Source: Synechococcus elongatus PCC 11801 (GTDB lineage Bacteria > Cyanobacteriota > Cyanobacteriia > Synechococcales > Synechococcaceae). From it: DNA of 64,000 nucleotides. Below the pieces are notes generated by a model. It did no database searches. It was not told where the DNA came from and worked only from the letters and a program-made list of their open reading frames with translations. The stretch is from NCBI RefSeq assembly GCF_003846445.2, contig NZ_CP030139.2, positions 1,302,001 through 1,366,000 on the forward strand, read 5' to 3'. Positions 52,590 through 60,961 of this stretch are shown here, in pieces (positions within the stretch are counted from its first letter, which is position 1; every line of letters starts with the position of its first letter). The translations under genes were made by a program, and so were the position numbers.

Positions 52590-54974
52590 ATGTCCAGCGA
52601 CTTCCTTAGCCAGCTCAATACTTCTCAACGTCGAGCCGTCGAACACTACAGCGGTCCGCTGCTGGTGGTTGCCGGGGCTGGGTCTGGCAAAACCCGGGCA
52701 CTGACCTTTCGGATTGCCCATCTGCTGCGGCAGCATCGCGTCGATCCAGAAAATATTTTGGCGGTGACCTTCACCAACAAAGCCGCAAAGGAAATGAAGG
52801 AGCGGCTGGAACGGCTGTTCGCGCAACAACTGGCGGAATTGCAGTATGGCCAACCCTTCACAACGCTACGGGAGATTGAGCAAACCCAACTGCGATCGCG
52901 CGTCTATCGCGAAGTCACAAAAGATTTGTGGATTGGTACATTTCACGCAGTTTGTGCGCGGATTCTTCGCTTTGATATCGACAAGTATTGTGATCCGAAT
53001 GGCCGTCGTTGGACGAAGCAGTTCTCAATCTTTGATGAAAATGATGTCCAAGGCTTAATCAAAGAGATTGTTGGTAATCAACTCAATCTAGACACCAAGA
53101 GATTTGAACCGAAGTCTGTTCGCTACACGATTAGCTCAGCAAAGAACAATGGTTGGTCACCCGATGAATTTGAACGACAGCAGCCGAACTATCGCGGCCG
53201 TGTGATCGGGGAAGTTTATCGCCGCTACTTAGATCAGCTCGCTGCCAATAATGCTCTTGACTTCGATGATTTATTGCTGATTCCAGTTCAACTCTTTCGA
53301 CAAAATGAGCAAGTTCTAGCCTACTGGCACCAACGCTTTCGCCATGTTTTGGTTGATGAGTATCAAGACACCAACCGCACCCAGTACGACTTAATTCGAC
53401 TGCTGACGACCAACGGTGCTGAAACAAGAGATTTCGATCAGTGGCAGCATCGCTCAGTCTTCGTGGTCGGGGACGCTGATCAATCGATCTATTCCTTCCG
53501 TGCGGCTGACTTCACGATTCTGATGGGCTTTCAGGATGACTTTGGCGATCGCCTGCCGGATGATGACACCCGCACGATGGTCAAACTCGAAGAGAACTAT
53601 CGTTCGACTGAAAACATTCTTCAGGCTGCCAATGAGCTAATTCGCAACAATACTGAGCGAATCGATAAGGTTTTGCGACCCACCCGAGGCAGTGGTGAAG
53701 CGATCGCCTGCTATCGGGCCGATGATGAAATTGCGGAAGCCGAATATGTGGTTCAGCAAATTCGTCAGCTTGAGCAACAGAATCCTGAATTAAATTGGGG
53801 CGACTTTGCGATTCTCTACCGCACTAATGCTCAATCACGAGCCTTTGAGGAGTCATTAGTCCGTTGGAATGTTCCCTACACCGTGATCGGGGGCTTGCGC
53901 TTCTACGATCGCCGCGAAGTCAAAGATATCTTGGCTTATCTAAGGGCGATCGCTAATCCCTTTGATGCGGTTAGCCTGCTACGAGTTGTCAACGTTCCCA
54001 AACGGGGCGTCGGCAAAACTACCATTGGTCGACTCGTTGATGCTGCGCAGGAGTTAAATGTCCCTCTCTGGGAAATTTTGCGCGATGCAGAAACAGTGCA
54101 AAACCTCGCAGGGCGATCAGCTAGAGGGTTACTTGAATTCGCAACTTTAATTCAGCAGTTTCAAAACCAAGCCGATGAACTCCGACCTTCTGAACTGATT
54201 CGCCAACTCTTAGAACAATCGGGCTATATTGCTGAGCTCCAACGCAGTGGCACTGATGAAGATGAAGATCGTCGCCGCAACTTGGAAGAGTTAGTCAATG
54301 CAGCGATTCAATATGAAGAAGAAAACGACGATCCCAGTCTGATTGGCTTTCTGGGAACAGCTTCACTAGCTTCAGATGCCGACAGCAAAGAGGCGAATCA
54401 GCAAGTCTCTTTGATGACACTTCACGCCTCGAAAGGGCTGGAGTTCCCTGTTGTCTTCCTAGTTGGTTTAGAACAGGGACTCTTCCCTAGTTTCCGCTCA
54501 CTCGACGATCCGCGCGCTGTCGAAGAAGAGCGACGCCTCTGCTATGTCGGGATCACTCGCGCTCAAGAGCGACTGTTTTTGACCCATGCCAGTGCTCGTC
54601 GGCTTTGGGGTGGCGGCCGCGAACCTGCAATTCCCTCCAATTTTTTGAGCGAGTTGCCGGCTGAACTGATTGTTGGTCAGTCGCCGCGTAGTCGCCACCA
54701 ACCCATTCCCAGCATCAGCCCCCAAGCCACGACTGAACGACGCACGAGTTTGCGCGATCGCGTCGCAGCAAATGCCGCCACAGTTGCCCAGTCACAACAG
54801 CCTGCTCGCCAGTGGCAAGTGGGCGATCGCCTCCAACATCGTCAGTTTGGCGTTGGTCGCGTCACCCGAATTTTTGGGGCGGGCGATCGCCAGTCGATTG
54901 TGGTTCAGTTCAGTGGTGCAACGGGGCAGCGCATTCTGGATCCGCGCTTAGCACCGATTGAACCGCTCGGCTAA
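52590..54974 (+). CDS. pcrA: ATP-dependent DNA helicase (PcrA/UvrD family)
   Basis: A 794-residue superfamily 1 helicase. Motifs in order: Q motif NTSQRRAVEHY, Walker A GAGSGKTRALTF (~28-39), II DEYQDTNRTQ, III GDADQSIYSFRAAD, IV LEENYRST, V LMTLHASKGLEF and VI YVGITRAQERLF. A C-terminal Tudor-like PcrA region (WQVGDRLQHRQFGVG) is present. It takes part in repair and replication-fork clearing. The 210 bases in front of it hold the divergent paralogue promoter. Confidence 0.96.
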   Translation: MSSDFLSQLNTSQRRAVEHYSGPLLVVAGAGSGKTRALTFRIAHLLRQHRVDPENILAVTFTNKAAKEMKERLERLFAQQLAELQYGQPFTTLREIEQTQLRSRVYREVTKDLWIGTFHAVCARILRFDIDKYCDPNGRRWTKQFSIFDENDVQGLIKEIVGNQLNLDTKRFEPKSVRYTISSAKNNGWSPDEFERQQPNYRGRVIGEVYRRYLDQLAANNALDFDDLLLIPVQLFRQNEQVLAYWHQRFRHVLVDEYQDTNRTQYDLIRLLTTNGAETRDFDQWQHRSVFVVGDADQSIYSFRAADFTILMGFQDDFGDRLPDDDTRTMVKLEENYRSTENILQAANELIRNNTERIDKVLRPTRGSGEAIACYRADDEIAEAEYVVQQIRQLEQQNPELNWGDFAILYRTNAQSRAFEESLVRWNVPYTVIGGLRFYDRREVKDILAYLRAIANPFDAVSLLRVVNVPKRGVGKTTIGRLVDAAQELNVPLWEILRDAETVQNLAGRSARGLLEFATLIQQFQNQADELRPSELIRQLLEQSGYIAELQRSGTDEDEDRRRNLEELVNAAIQYEEENDDPSLIGFLGTASLASDADSKEANQQVSLMTLHASKGLEFPVVFLVGLEQGLFPSFRSLDDPRAVEEERRLCYVGITRAQERLFLTHASARRLWGGGREPAIPSNFLSELPAELIVGQSPRSRHQPIPSISPQATTERRTSLRDRVAANAATVAQSQQPARQWQVGDRLQHRQFGVGRVTRIFGAGDRQSIVVQFSGATGQRILDPRLAPIEPLG

Positions 54975-55026
54975 GCCAATCCGTTTCACCCTTCAATCCG
55001 CGTGAAAGTTGCGATGCATGAGTCAG

Positions 55027-55060
55027 TGAGCTGAGCATCTCTGTCTCTCCGGTCAGCTCA
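55027..55060 (+). terminator. Hairpin after pcrA
   Basis: TGAGCTGA (55027-55034) and TCAGCTCA (55053-55060) form a perfect 8-bp stem with an 18-base loop; the following TCGAACTTTT has only a short T-run. It overlaps the last codons of the convergent gene, so it may serve pcrA only weakly. Confidence 0.5.
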
Positions 55061-55424
55061 TCGAACTTTTCTGGCTAGCACTTGTACTGAGACTCATCGA
55101 CGACTCAGGACTTTGTACGGCGATCGCAGCAGCCCAATCGGGCCCGAGTGAAATGAGGCGATCGGGCAGGATGCGCACCAGTACAGATCCCAAGGGCGAT
55201 CGCGCCTCAACTTGGATCTGCTGATGCGGTCTTAACTGCAGTGCTTCTCGTATGGCCGAAGGCAACTCCAGCACCGAGAGCGTGCAATGAAGCGGCGCGA
55301 TCGTTAGGCGAATCCCTGCCTCACAGTTCAGCACCGGAGCATTACCGCCGAAGTGAGAGATCTTGGGCAACACAGTCATGCAGACCTCTTGGACTTGAGA
55401 ATTACTGACAGCTGTTATTGACAT
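55053..55424 (-). CDS. Hypothetical protein divergent from fur
   Basis: A 123-residue protein. The middle (SVLELPSAIREALQLRPHQQIQVEARSPLGSVLVRILP) looks like a beta-alpha-beta swapped-hairpin element of the type found in AbrB-like or transporter accessory proteins, but this is weak. The C-terminus is Ser-rich (SPESSMSLSTSASQKSSMS). ATG 55424 or a later ATG (residue 16) could be the start. Its divergence from a Fur gene by only 55 bases with a palindrome between suggests shared control. Confidence 0.6.
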   Translation of the reverse strand: MSITAVSNSQVQEVCMTVLPKISHFGGNAPVLNCEAGIRLTIAPLHCTLSVLELPSAIREALQLRPHQQIQVEARSPLGSVLVRILPDRLISLGPDWAAAIAVQSPESSMSLSTSASQKSSMS

Positions 55425-55455
55425 CTAACTCTGTTTATCTTAGGTTGGCGCTGCT

Positions 55456-55469
55456 TTAGTTGCAACTAA
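55456..55469. promoter_or_regulatory. Palindrome between hypothetical gene and fur
   Basis: TTAGTTGCAACTAA is a perfect 14-bp palindrome ending 10 bases before the fur ATG at 55480. It lies in a 55-base divergent intergenic region and is a candidate autoregulatory operator, although it does not match the classical 19-bp Fur box. Confidence 0.45.
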
Positions 55470-55479
55470 CTTTCAACTG

Positions 55480-55953
55480 ATGTCAGCAGTGACCGTTTCC
55501 TCACTCACAGCCGTCCGGGCAGCCGCACTGCGCAAGGCCCTAGAGCAGGTGGGCTATCGCCTCACGCCGCAGCGCTACTGGATTGCTGAAATCTTTGAGG
55601 AACTGGCTCAGGGCGAACATCTCAGTGCCCTCGATTTGCAACACTGTCTTCGCGATCGCCAGCAACCCTTATCAAAATCAACGGTTTACCGCAGTCTCGA
55701 CAACTTCTGCCAAGCTGGGTGGCTCCGCTGCATTACCCTCGATCGCAAACAGCGTTGCTATGAGCTGAATCGCGAGGGCATTCATCACCACCTCACCTGC
55801 CTCCATTGCCAGGCGGTGACTGAGTTTTTTGACGATCGCATTGTCCAGCTCAGCCAAGGCATTAGCGCTCGCCACGGCTTTCAATTACTGAATGGTCAGC
55901 TGCTGATTGCTGGCATTTGCCCCGCTTGTCGCAACTTAGCGCCTGCTTATTGA
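55480..55953 (+). CDS. Fur/PerR-family metalloregulator
   Basis: A 157-residue FUR-family repressor. The winged-helix DNA-binding part (LSKSTVYRSLDNF, ~65-77) is followed by the dimerisation/metal region: HHHLTCLHC (~102-110) and a second CPAC pair (~148-151), giving a structural Zn site. This gene could be the Fe-sensing Fur or the peroxide-sensing PerR; sequence alone does not decide. Location beside dpsA and the idi genes supports an iron/oxidative-stress role. Confidence 0.9.
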   Translation: MSAVTVSSLTAVRAAALRKALEQVGYRLTPQRYWIAEIFEELAQGEHLSALDLQHCLRDRQQPLSKSTVYRSLDNFCQAGWLRCITLDRKQRCYELNREGIHHHLTCLHCQAVTEFFDDRIVQLSQGISARHGFQLLNGQLLIAGICPACRNLAPAY

Positions 55954-56073
55954 GAATAAGTTGCACTACTGAAAAAACGTGTTAAAGTCTCCCTTAAGTC
56001 AAAAACTTAGGATTAATTCTCAACTGTGGAATCGCGGATGTCCTTCCAGCCTGTTGACAGCCGTAACCTCCAC

Positions 56074-56101
56074 AAAAACAGCAGCTTGCCGAAGCTTGCT
56101 G
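56074..56101 (-). terminator. dpsA terminator
   Basis: On the minus strand CAGC-a-AGCTT pairs with AAGCT-GCTG around a CGGC loop (56101-56079), a 9-bp stem with one bulge followed by five T (A-run 56074-56078 on the plus strand). It lies 33 bases after the dpsA stop. Confidence 0.88.
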
Positions 56102-56133
56102 CCGTTCTTGAGAGTTATTCAGTTGATGGCGAC

Positions 56134-56664
56134 TTAGGCGAGCTTGAGACTGTCAGGAGCCAAGAAGTGAGCAATGTGATAGGCCCGTTCTTCGGACTTC
56201 AGCAAGATTCCTTCCAGCAGGTAGCGGGTAGCGCGATCGCCCAAACTTTCTGCTTGAGCTGTCAAGCGCCGCAGCAACGTCAAAATGGCCTGCTCCGCTG
56301 CCAAGTCATGCTCCAGCATCGTCCGGCAATTAAAGACGCCGTCGTCTTCGATCGCAAAACAGGACAGCTCAACCAACTTGAGCGGATGGGCAACTGGAAC
56401 GCTGCCCAAGCCATTCAAGCGTTCACCCAAGTCGTGAGCATGATCTTTCACCGCACCATAGCTTTCTTCAAAAAACTCATGGAGCGAGTAAAACTCAGCA
56501 CCTTGCACCGTGAAGTGGTGCTTTTGATACTGCAAATAAAGCAGTTGAAAACTGGCCAAGGCACGGTTCAGGCCTTCACAAATCTGACTCGTTACCGACG
56601 TTTCCAGACCCAAGACATTGGGCTCAATTTGGCTAAAAGATTGCACCAAACCTGTGTTTGTCAT
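56134..56664 (-). CDS. dpsA: Dps-family DNA-binding ferritin-like protein
   Basis: A 176-residue Dps protein. Ferroxidase-site residues lie in [22 protein letters not shown] and [12 protein letters not shown] (His, His, Asp, Glu pattern of the Dps dimer interface). It forms a 12-mer that oxidises and stores iron, protects DNA from peroxide and, in S. elongatus, is reported to bind heme. Length equals the S. elongatus DpsA. A TTGAGAAT motif is in its promoter region. Confidence 0.95.
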   Translation of the reverse strand: MTNTGLVQSFSQIEPNVLGLETSVTSQICEGLNRALASFQLLYLQYQKHHFTVQGAEFYSLHEFFEESYGAVKDHAHDLGERLNGLGSVPVAHPLKLVELSCFAIEDDGVFNCRTMLEHDLAAEQAILTLLRRLTAQAESLGDRATRYLLEGILLKSEERAYHIAHFLAPDSLKLA

Positions 56665-56872
56665 GGCAGATCTACTCTCGTCTCAACAGGGCATAGCGCC
56701 ATTGTAAACAGGCTAGGAAAGAAGCTTTGGGCACTGAGCGAAACCCATTCTCAACTATTGAATCGATGTGCCTTGAGGCCTTCCCTTTCAATCGCGCAGT
56801 ATTCCTGAATTACCTCGGCAATCGACAGGACTGTTCATTTGGCTAATTGCTGAATAGTTTCAATTTCTAGAT

Positions 56873-56885
56873 TCACAAATTGTGA
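56873..56885. promoter_or_regulatory. Dyad upstream of the idiC operon
   Basis: TCACAAATTGTGA, a perfect 6-1-6 dyad, ends 13 bases before the GTG at 56899. Its half-sites TCACA/TGTGA recall CRP/FNR-family sites in inverted order, so the IdiB protein encoded downstream is one candidate binder. There is no direct evidence for that. Confidence 0.4.
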
Positions 56886-56898
56886 TTGGGGCAAGACT

Positions 56899-57159
56899 GT
56901 GGACTCTCGTCAGCCTTTGTACTGGATTCAACTCGATCTCGATAGCACGACTCGCTGGGACTGCTATCACCGCTGTTGTGAGTTAGCGCTTGACTGCTAC
57001 TGCACTCCTTGTCATCCCCTGCGAATTCAGATCGAAACACCACTGCAAGCGATCCAAGTCTGGAGCATTTGCCAATGGATTCAACGCGATCGCCCTAGCC
57101 TATCCAGCTTTTTGGAGAGTTGTTGGCAACTACCGGTCTATCAGGAGCAACAACGATGA
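56899..57159 (+). CDS. Cys/Trp-rich hypothetical protein, first gene of idiC-idiB run
   Basis: An 86-residue protein from GTG 56899. It contains seven cysteines, five of them clustered (DCYHRCC, DCYCTPC), and several tryptophans; the spacing CxCxxC suggests metal or disulfide chemistry but no known family fits. It overlaps idiC by four bases (ATGA) and is probably translationally coupled to it. Confidence 0.7.
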   Translation: MDSRQPLYWIQLDLDSTTRWDCYHRCCELALDCYCTPCHPLRIQIETPLQAIQVWSICQWIQRDRPSLSSFLESCWQLPVYQEQQR

Positions 57160-57713
57160 AATTGCCGTTCTATCTTGAAGGCTACTTTCTGGGCCTAACA
57201 GATCCGACCGATACAGTCGAAGTGCGCTTGATTGAAGTCCAAAGTGGGGGTGGTAATCGCTATACCCTCAAGCTTGCCAAGCCACTCCGCCGTTTGCCTT
57301 GGCAGAAACTCGCGATGGGTCAGCCGCTGCGAATTGAAGGCCAGCAATCTTTTCAAGGACTCGGACTGCCTCCGAAGCTCAAGGCTGAACGGGTGCTCTT
57401 TGACCCTGCTGGTTTACCCGCACTAGCTTCTGTTCAGTCCAACACTCAGCGCCAAGTCCCTGTTTTAGAGGTCTGCACGAAGGGAACCTGTCGGCGCCGT
57501 GGGGCGCTGGAGTTGTGCGATCGCCTCAAGGCTGAAGCACAAACCTGCGCTGTTGAAGTTCGCGCCAGCGGTTGCTTAGGGCGCTGCAAGCAGGGCATCA
57601 ATGTCCGTTGCAGCTCAGATAACAAAATCCTGTCGCAGCTTTCTCCCCAAGAAGCTTCTGAATTATTAGCTCCTTGGCGCATTGCCACGGCTGCGATCGC
57701 GGCAGTTAGCTGA
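57156..57713 (+). CDS. idiC: Thioredoxin-like [2Fe-2S] ferredoxin IdiC
   Basis: A 185-residue protein from ATG 57156. The C-terminal domain (~105-175) has the thioredoxin-like ferredoxin pattern CTKGTCRRRG (C-x4-C) and GCLGRCKQGINV (C-x3-C), as in the NuoE/HydB family; the N-terminal ~100 residues are cyanobacterial. This matches IdiC of S. elongatus, encoded in an operon with idiB and increased under iron limitation. It is thought to redirect electrons under stress. Confidence 0.88.
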   Translation: MKLPFYLEGYFLGLTDPTDTVEVRLIEVQSGGGNRYTLKLAKPLRRLPWQKLAMGQPLRIEGQQSFQGLGLPPKLKAERVLFDPAGLPALASVQSNTQRQVPVLEVCTKGTCRRRGALELCDRLKAEAQTCAVEVRASGCLGRCKQGINVRCSSDNKILSQLSPQEASELLAPWRIATAAIAAVS

Positions 57714-57814
57714 GTCTTTACATCCTGCACATGTCTGCTCAAATTCTCAGTTCTGTTCAAGTTTCACCTGACTAATTTTTCGCTCAAGCCGCTGTTGGGA
57801 AAATAATTTTCATC

Positions 57815-58441
57815 ATGATTGCCAGCCATCTCACTCCGAAAAAAGCCGCGATCGCCAATAGCAAGGTTGTCCCATTGCGATCCGCTACTGCCGGCATCCA
57901 AGTCTGGAGTCGCAATACCTCTTTGCCAACCCAATCGACATGGTGCATTCAAACAGGCTTTGTTCGCAGCCTCACTTGGGATGAAGCTGGCGAGCTGATC
58001 ACGTTAGGGATTTGGGGTCCCGGTGACTGGATTGGCGGCTCGCTTTCACGCCTGCAACCCTACGAGTTGCAATGTCTGACGCCGGTCACTGCAACCGCGA
58101 TCGCCGATCCGCTCGACAACCTCGACAGTACTCTCGTTTTACAACTGCAGCAGGTAGAGGAACTCCTGAGCATCATCCGACTGCGTCGAGTTCCCAGTCG
58201 ACTGCTGCGCCTACTGCACTGGCTCACCCTGCGTTTTGGTCTGCAAGCTGAGCATGGTTGGATGTTGGACTTGCACCTCACCCATCAAGTTCTGGCAGAT
58301 ATTATCGGCAGCACTAGGGTGACGATTACCAAACTAATCAATCAGTTTGAAGCAGAGGGACGATTAATTCGTCTTAGTGGGCAACGCTTATTAGTCCCTG
58401 ATCTCACGCAACTCTTACCAATCGATCCTGTTGAGATCTAA
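57815..58441 (+). CDS. idiB: Crp/Fnr-family regulator IdiB
   Basis: A 208-residue regulator: a cNMP-binding-like beta-roll (GVRSLTWDEAGELITLGIWGPGDWIGG in recognisable parts FVRSLTWDE and GPGDWIGG) and a C-terminal winged helix with LTHQVLADIIGSTRVTITKLI as the recognition region. In S. elongatus, IdiB activates idiA and other genes in iron starvation. It is 101 bases after idiC, and a strong terminator between it and convergent idiA ends the idiA transcript. Confidence 0.92.
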   Translation: MIASHLTPKKAAIANSKVVPLRSATAGIQVWSRNTSLPTQSTWCIQTGFVRSLTWDEAGELITLGIWGPGDWIGGSLSRLQPYELQCLTPVTATAIADPLDNLDSTLVLQLQQVEELLSIIRLRRVPSRLLRLLHWLTLRFGLQAEHGWMLDLHLTHQVLADIIGSTRVTITKLINQFEAEGRLIRLSGQRLLVPDLTQLLPIDPVEI

Positions 58442-58473
58442 GTAAGCGATTTCCCTTAAAACTAACCATTGAA

Positions 58474-58521
58474 AAACCTCCTCCCATCGTTGACCTACAC
58501 AGGGTTGCTGGGAGGAGGTTT
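58474..58521 (-). terminator. Terminator between idiB and idiA
   Basis: A perfect 13-bp stem AAACCTCCTCCCA (58474-58486) / TGGGAGGAGGTTT (58509-58521) with a 22-base loop. On the minus strand the second arm runs into TTTTTC, so it is a good terminator for idiA; on the plus strand the stem lies 32 bases after idiB without a long T-run. Confidence 0.9.
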
Positions 58522-58538
58522 CATGATCAGGCAGTGCC

Positions 58539-59612
58539 TTATTTCCAGCCTGCACGATCCATCAATTGCAGCGCTTGGGCATTATTAGCACCAAAGACAG
58601 CAGCGCTGATTGTAGATTCTTTAAATCGGCCAAAGCCAGCCAAGATGGGGTCCAGAGAAACACCTCTTAGAACTGGATATTCTCCATTCCCTCGGGCAAA
58701 AATTGCCTGAGCTTGACTACTGAGCAGGAACTCAAGTAGGAGTTGCGCAGCTCGTGGATTGGGTGCCGTACGGAGAATACCAGCACCACTAATATTGACA
58801 TGGGTGCCACGACCTTTTTGATTGGGGAAGAAAACCCGAATTTTTTTAGCTGCTTCTCGTTCTTCTGGCTTTCTTGACTTGAAGAGTCGGACTAAATAGT
58901 AGGTGTTTGCGATCGCCAATGAACCAATCCCAGCCGCACAAGCTAGAATTTGAGCCGTGTCATTACCCTGGGGTTGACGAGCAAAATTCTGCACGAGGCC
59001 ACGAGCCCAAGCCTCTGTTTTAGCGGCACCGTCTGCTGCAATCATCTCTCCAACCCAAGAAAGGTTGTAGATATTGCTAGAACTCCGTACGAGGATTTGA
59101 TCGCGCCAGCGAGGATTGACTAGATTTTCATAAGTTGAGAGTTGGCTAGCACTGACGCGATCGCGGTTATACATAATCACCCGTGCCCGCTTGGAAAGTG
59201 CAAACCAACGACCTTGTGGATCGCGAAGGTTGGCGGGAACGGCTTGATACAGTTTGGGCGCTTGCGATTGACTCAATGGCCTGAGCAAATTCGCTTGGGT
59301 TGCCTGCCACAGCCGACCAGCATCCACCGTTATGAAAACATCAGCAGGGCTACGGCTGCCTTCGCTCTTGATCCGCGCTAATAGAGCATCTGCTTCACCC
59401 TCAATCAAATTCACTTTGATTCCAGTTTTTTGGGTAAATTCTCGATAGATCTGGCTGTCGGTATTGTAGTGCCGACCAGAATACAAGTTAACTTCAGTCT
59501 CGGCAGCTTCTGCGCGACGACGCCAGTCGCCCAAGCTATCGAACAACAAGGTACCAGCGAGGGCTGTACCACCCAGTAAAAAGTCTCGACGGGTGAACAG
59601 TGATTCAGGCAT
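58539..59612 (-). CDS. idiA: Iron-deficiency-induced iron-binding protein IdiA/FutA
   Basis: A 357-residue ferric-ion-binding protein of the FutA family. A twin-arginine-type signal ([18 protein letters not shown]) marks export. Likely Fe ligands are the tyrosines in [14 protein letters not shown] and the paired Tyr in [12 protein letters not shown]. In S. elongatus, IdiA protects photosystem II under iron and manganese limitation; FutA paralogues also bind Fe(III) for uptake. The promoter region (59613-59752) has two dyads. Convergent with idiB. Confidence 0.95.
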   Translation of the reverse strand: MPESLFTRRDFLLGGTALAGTLLFDSLGDWRRRAEAAETEVNLYSGRHYNTDSQIYREFTQKTGIKVNLIEGEADALLARIKSEGSRSPADVFITVDAGRLWQATQANLLRPLSQSQAPKLYQAVPANLRDPQGRWFALSKRARVIMYNRDRVSASQLSTYENLVNPRWRDQILVRSSSNIYNLSWVGEMIAADGAAKTEAWARGLVQNFARQPQGNDTAQILACAAGIGSLAIANTYYLVRLFKSRKPEEREAAKKIRVFFPNQKGRGTHVNISGAGILRTAPNPRAAQLLLEFLLSSQAQAIFARGNGEYPVLRGVSLDPILAGFGRFKESTISAAVFGANNAQALQLMDRAGWK

Positions 59613-59620
59613 AAAGGGCC

Positions 59621-59682
59621 GTAAAAACTTGATGTTTTTACACTAAAAAAACCTCAGCCAGACCTAGGTGTGCTGGCACACC
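59621..59682. promoter_or_regulatory. Two dyads in the idiA promoter region
   Basis: GTAAAAAC-ttgat-GTTTTTAC (59621-59641), an 8-5-8 dyad, ends 8 bases before the idiA ATG and can form a hairpin in the mRNA leader. GGTGTGC-tg-GCACACC (59667-59682), 7-2-7, is centred about 62 bases upstream. The second has TGTG/CACA half-sites of CRP/FNR type and is a candidate IdiB site; the first could be an operator or an RNA-level control element. Confidence 0.6.
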
Positions 59683-59752
59683 CTTGGTATCGAAGAACTG
59701 TTGCTTTTATCAATGCTTGTCGTCTTAAAACCTGAGGAAAAAGTGCGATCGC

Positions 59753-60898
59753 TCAGACCATTGACCAGCGCTGAGGAGAGACTTGGCAGGCTAGTGAATC
59801 GATCGTTAGTGACTGTGACCACACTGAAGCGAGGTGACGGGCCAATCCGGGCACCCAAGCAAAGGGGCCGCTAAAGCCTGTGAACCAATAGACCTGTGGA
59901 TGTTCGAGGGTATGACCCGCGACGGGCAGGCCATCAGCGCTAAAGCTGACATAGCAGTGATGGCGAGTGGCAGGTAAAACACTAACAGCTGGCAAAACGG
60001 AGGCTAGAGCCACACGAATCTGCTGCTCACTTTCAGTTGCTGAGCAGTAATCCTCTGGACAGGTTGCAAGGCGACTGATTTGCCCCAACCGATAGCGGCG
60101 ATCGCTCAGTTGCACGGCTCCTGCATCCAGAATGCTGGCAAATTCTGCTGGTACTTCTGGACTGTCCCAGTCCCATTGATCTGCTTGCCGTTCCAGCGAG
60201 AATCGTTGCTGTAATGCAGGCATGACGATCGCGCGGAGCCGCAAATCCAGCGGCGGCGTTTCCAGAATTTCTGCATGGCTGAAATAGAGCGGCCAGCGAT
60301 AACCCAGCGATCGCGCCCAAGCGATACTGCTAGCTCCGGCAGCAATCACAAGGCGATCGGCGGTATATGTACGCTGACTGCCTTGAACTTGAGGCTGAAT
60401 GGCTTCAATGCGATCGCAGCTGATTTGTCCGCCGATCGCCAGAAAGGCTTGGCGATAAGCCAGCACAACCGTTTCTGGGTCGTAGATAGGATGCGGGCTG
60501 ACAAAGGCTGCCACAGTCTCGCCATCAGCGAGTAATGGTTCTTGGGCGATCGCTTCAGCGCGATCGAGTAATTGCGGCGGTTGGGCAAGGTTGGCAAACA
60601 GCGATTGCGCGATCGCAATTTGATCACCCTCACTGCAGGTCAACAGGATTTGGCGATCGCTGCACAAGGTCAGCCCCGTCGCAGCACTCAGTTCGGCATA
60701 GATCCGCCGACTCTCAGTAAAGACATCCGCGAGCGCTGGACTGGTGGCAGCCCAAAAGGGTGCGCCGCCATAGCTAAAGCGAGTGGCAGCCGTCTCGGGT
60801 AATTGCGGATCAACGAGGTGAACCTGAGATCCTTGCCGCTGCAATTCATAGGCGATTGCCACGCCCGTCAAGCCACCCCCAATGACGAGCCAATCCAT
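59753..60898 (-). CDS. FAD-dependent oxidoreductase (DAO/glycine-oxidase-like)
   Basis: A 381-residue flavoprotein with the N-terminal FAD motif VIGGGLTGVAIAYELQRQG (residues ~5-23), the DAO-family continuation HLVDPQLPETAATRFSYGG and the late WFTGFSGPFAWVPGLA loop that contacts FAD. Substrate may be a secondary or D-amino acid; ThiO/glycine-oxidase and sarcosine-oxidase members are related. It lies 140 bases upstream of idiA on the same strand and is divergent from a LivH-type permease, compatible with amino-acid use. Confidence 0.88.
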   Translation of the reverse strand: MDWLVIGGGLTGVAIAYELQRQGSQVHLVDPQLPETAATRFSYGGAPFWAATSPALADVFTESRRIYAELSAATGLTLCSDRQILLTCSEGDQIAIAQSLFANLAQPPQLLDRAEAIAQEPLLADGETVAAFVSPHPIYDPETVVLAYRQAFLAIGGQISCDRIEAIQPQVQGSQRTYTADRLVIAAGASSIAWARSLGYRWPLYFSHAEILETPPLDLRLRAIVMPALQQRFSLERQADQWDWDSPEVPAEFASILDAGAVQLSDRRYRLGQISRLATCPEDYCSATESEQQIRVALASVLPAVSVLPATRHHCYVSFSADGLPVAGHTLEHPQVYWFTGFSGPFAWVPGLARHLASVWSQSLTIDSLACQVSPQRWSMV

Positions 60899-60961
60899 CG
60901 ACTGCTGCCTCTGTCTGCGCCTTGATGATAAAACTTGGAGGACGTTTCACCTGACCGTGGG

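Larger units (their letters stand above)
55950..56754. repeat. TTGAGAAT motif in the fur-dpsA region
   Basis: TTGAGAAT occurs on the plus strand at 55950-55957 (over the fur stop, inside the dyad CTTATT-gag-AATAAG 55946-55960) and as ATTCTCAA at 56016-56023 and 56747-56754, the last one 83 bases upstream of the dpsA start. The last two share the longer ATTCTCAACT. This resembles the core of cyanobacterial Fur-type sites. The first copy is partly coding. Confidence 0.4.

Noticed and set aside
56026-56808. 260-codon plus-strand open frame over dpsA
   Set aside because: Antisense to dpsA, which has all Dps motifs and its own terminator; the opposite frame has no recognisable motifs.
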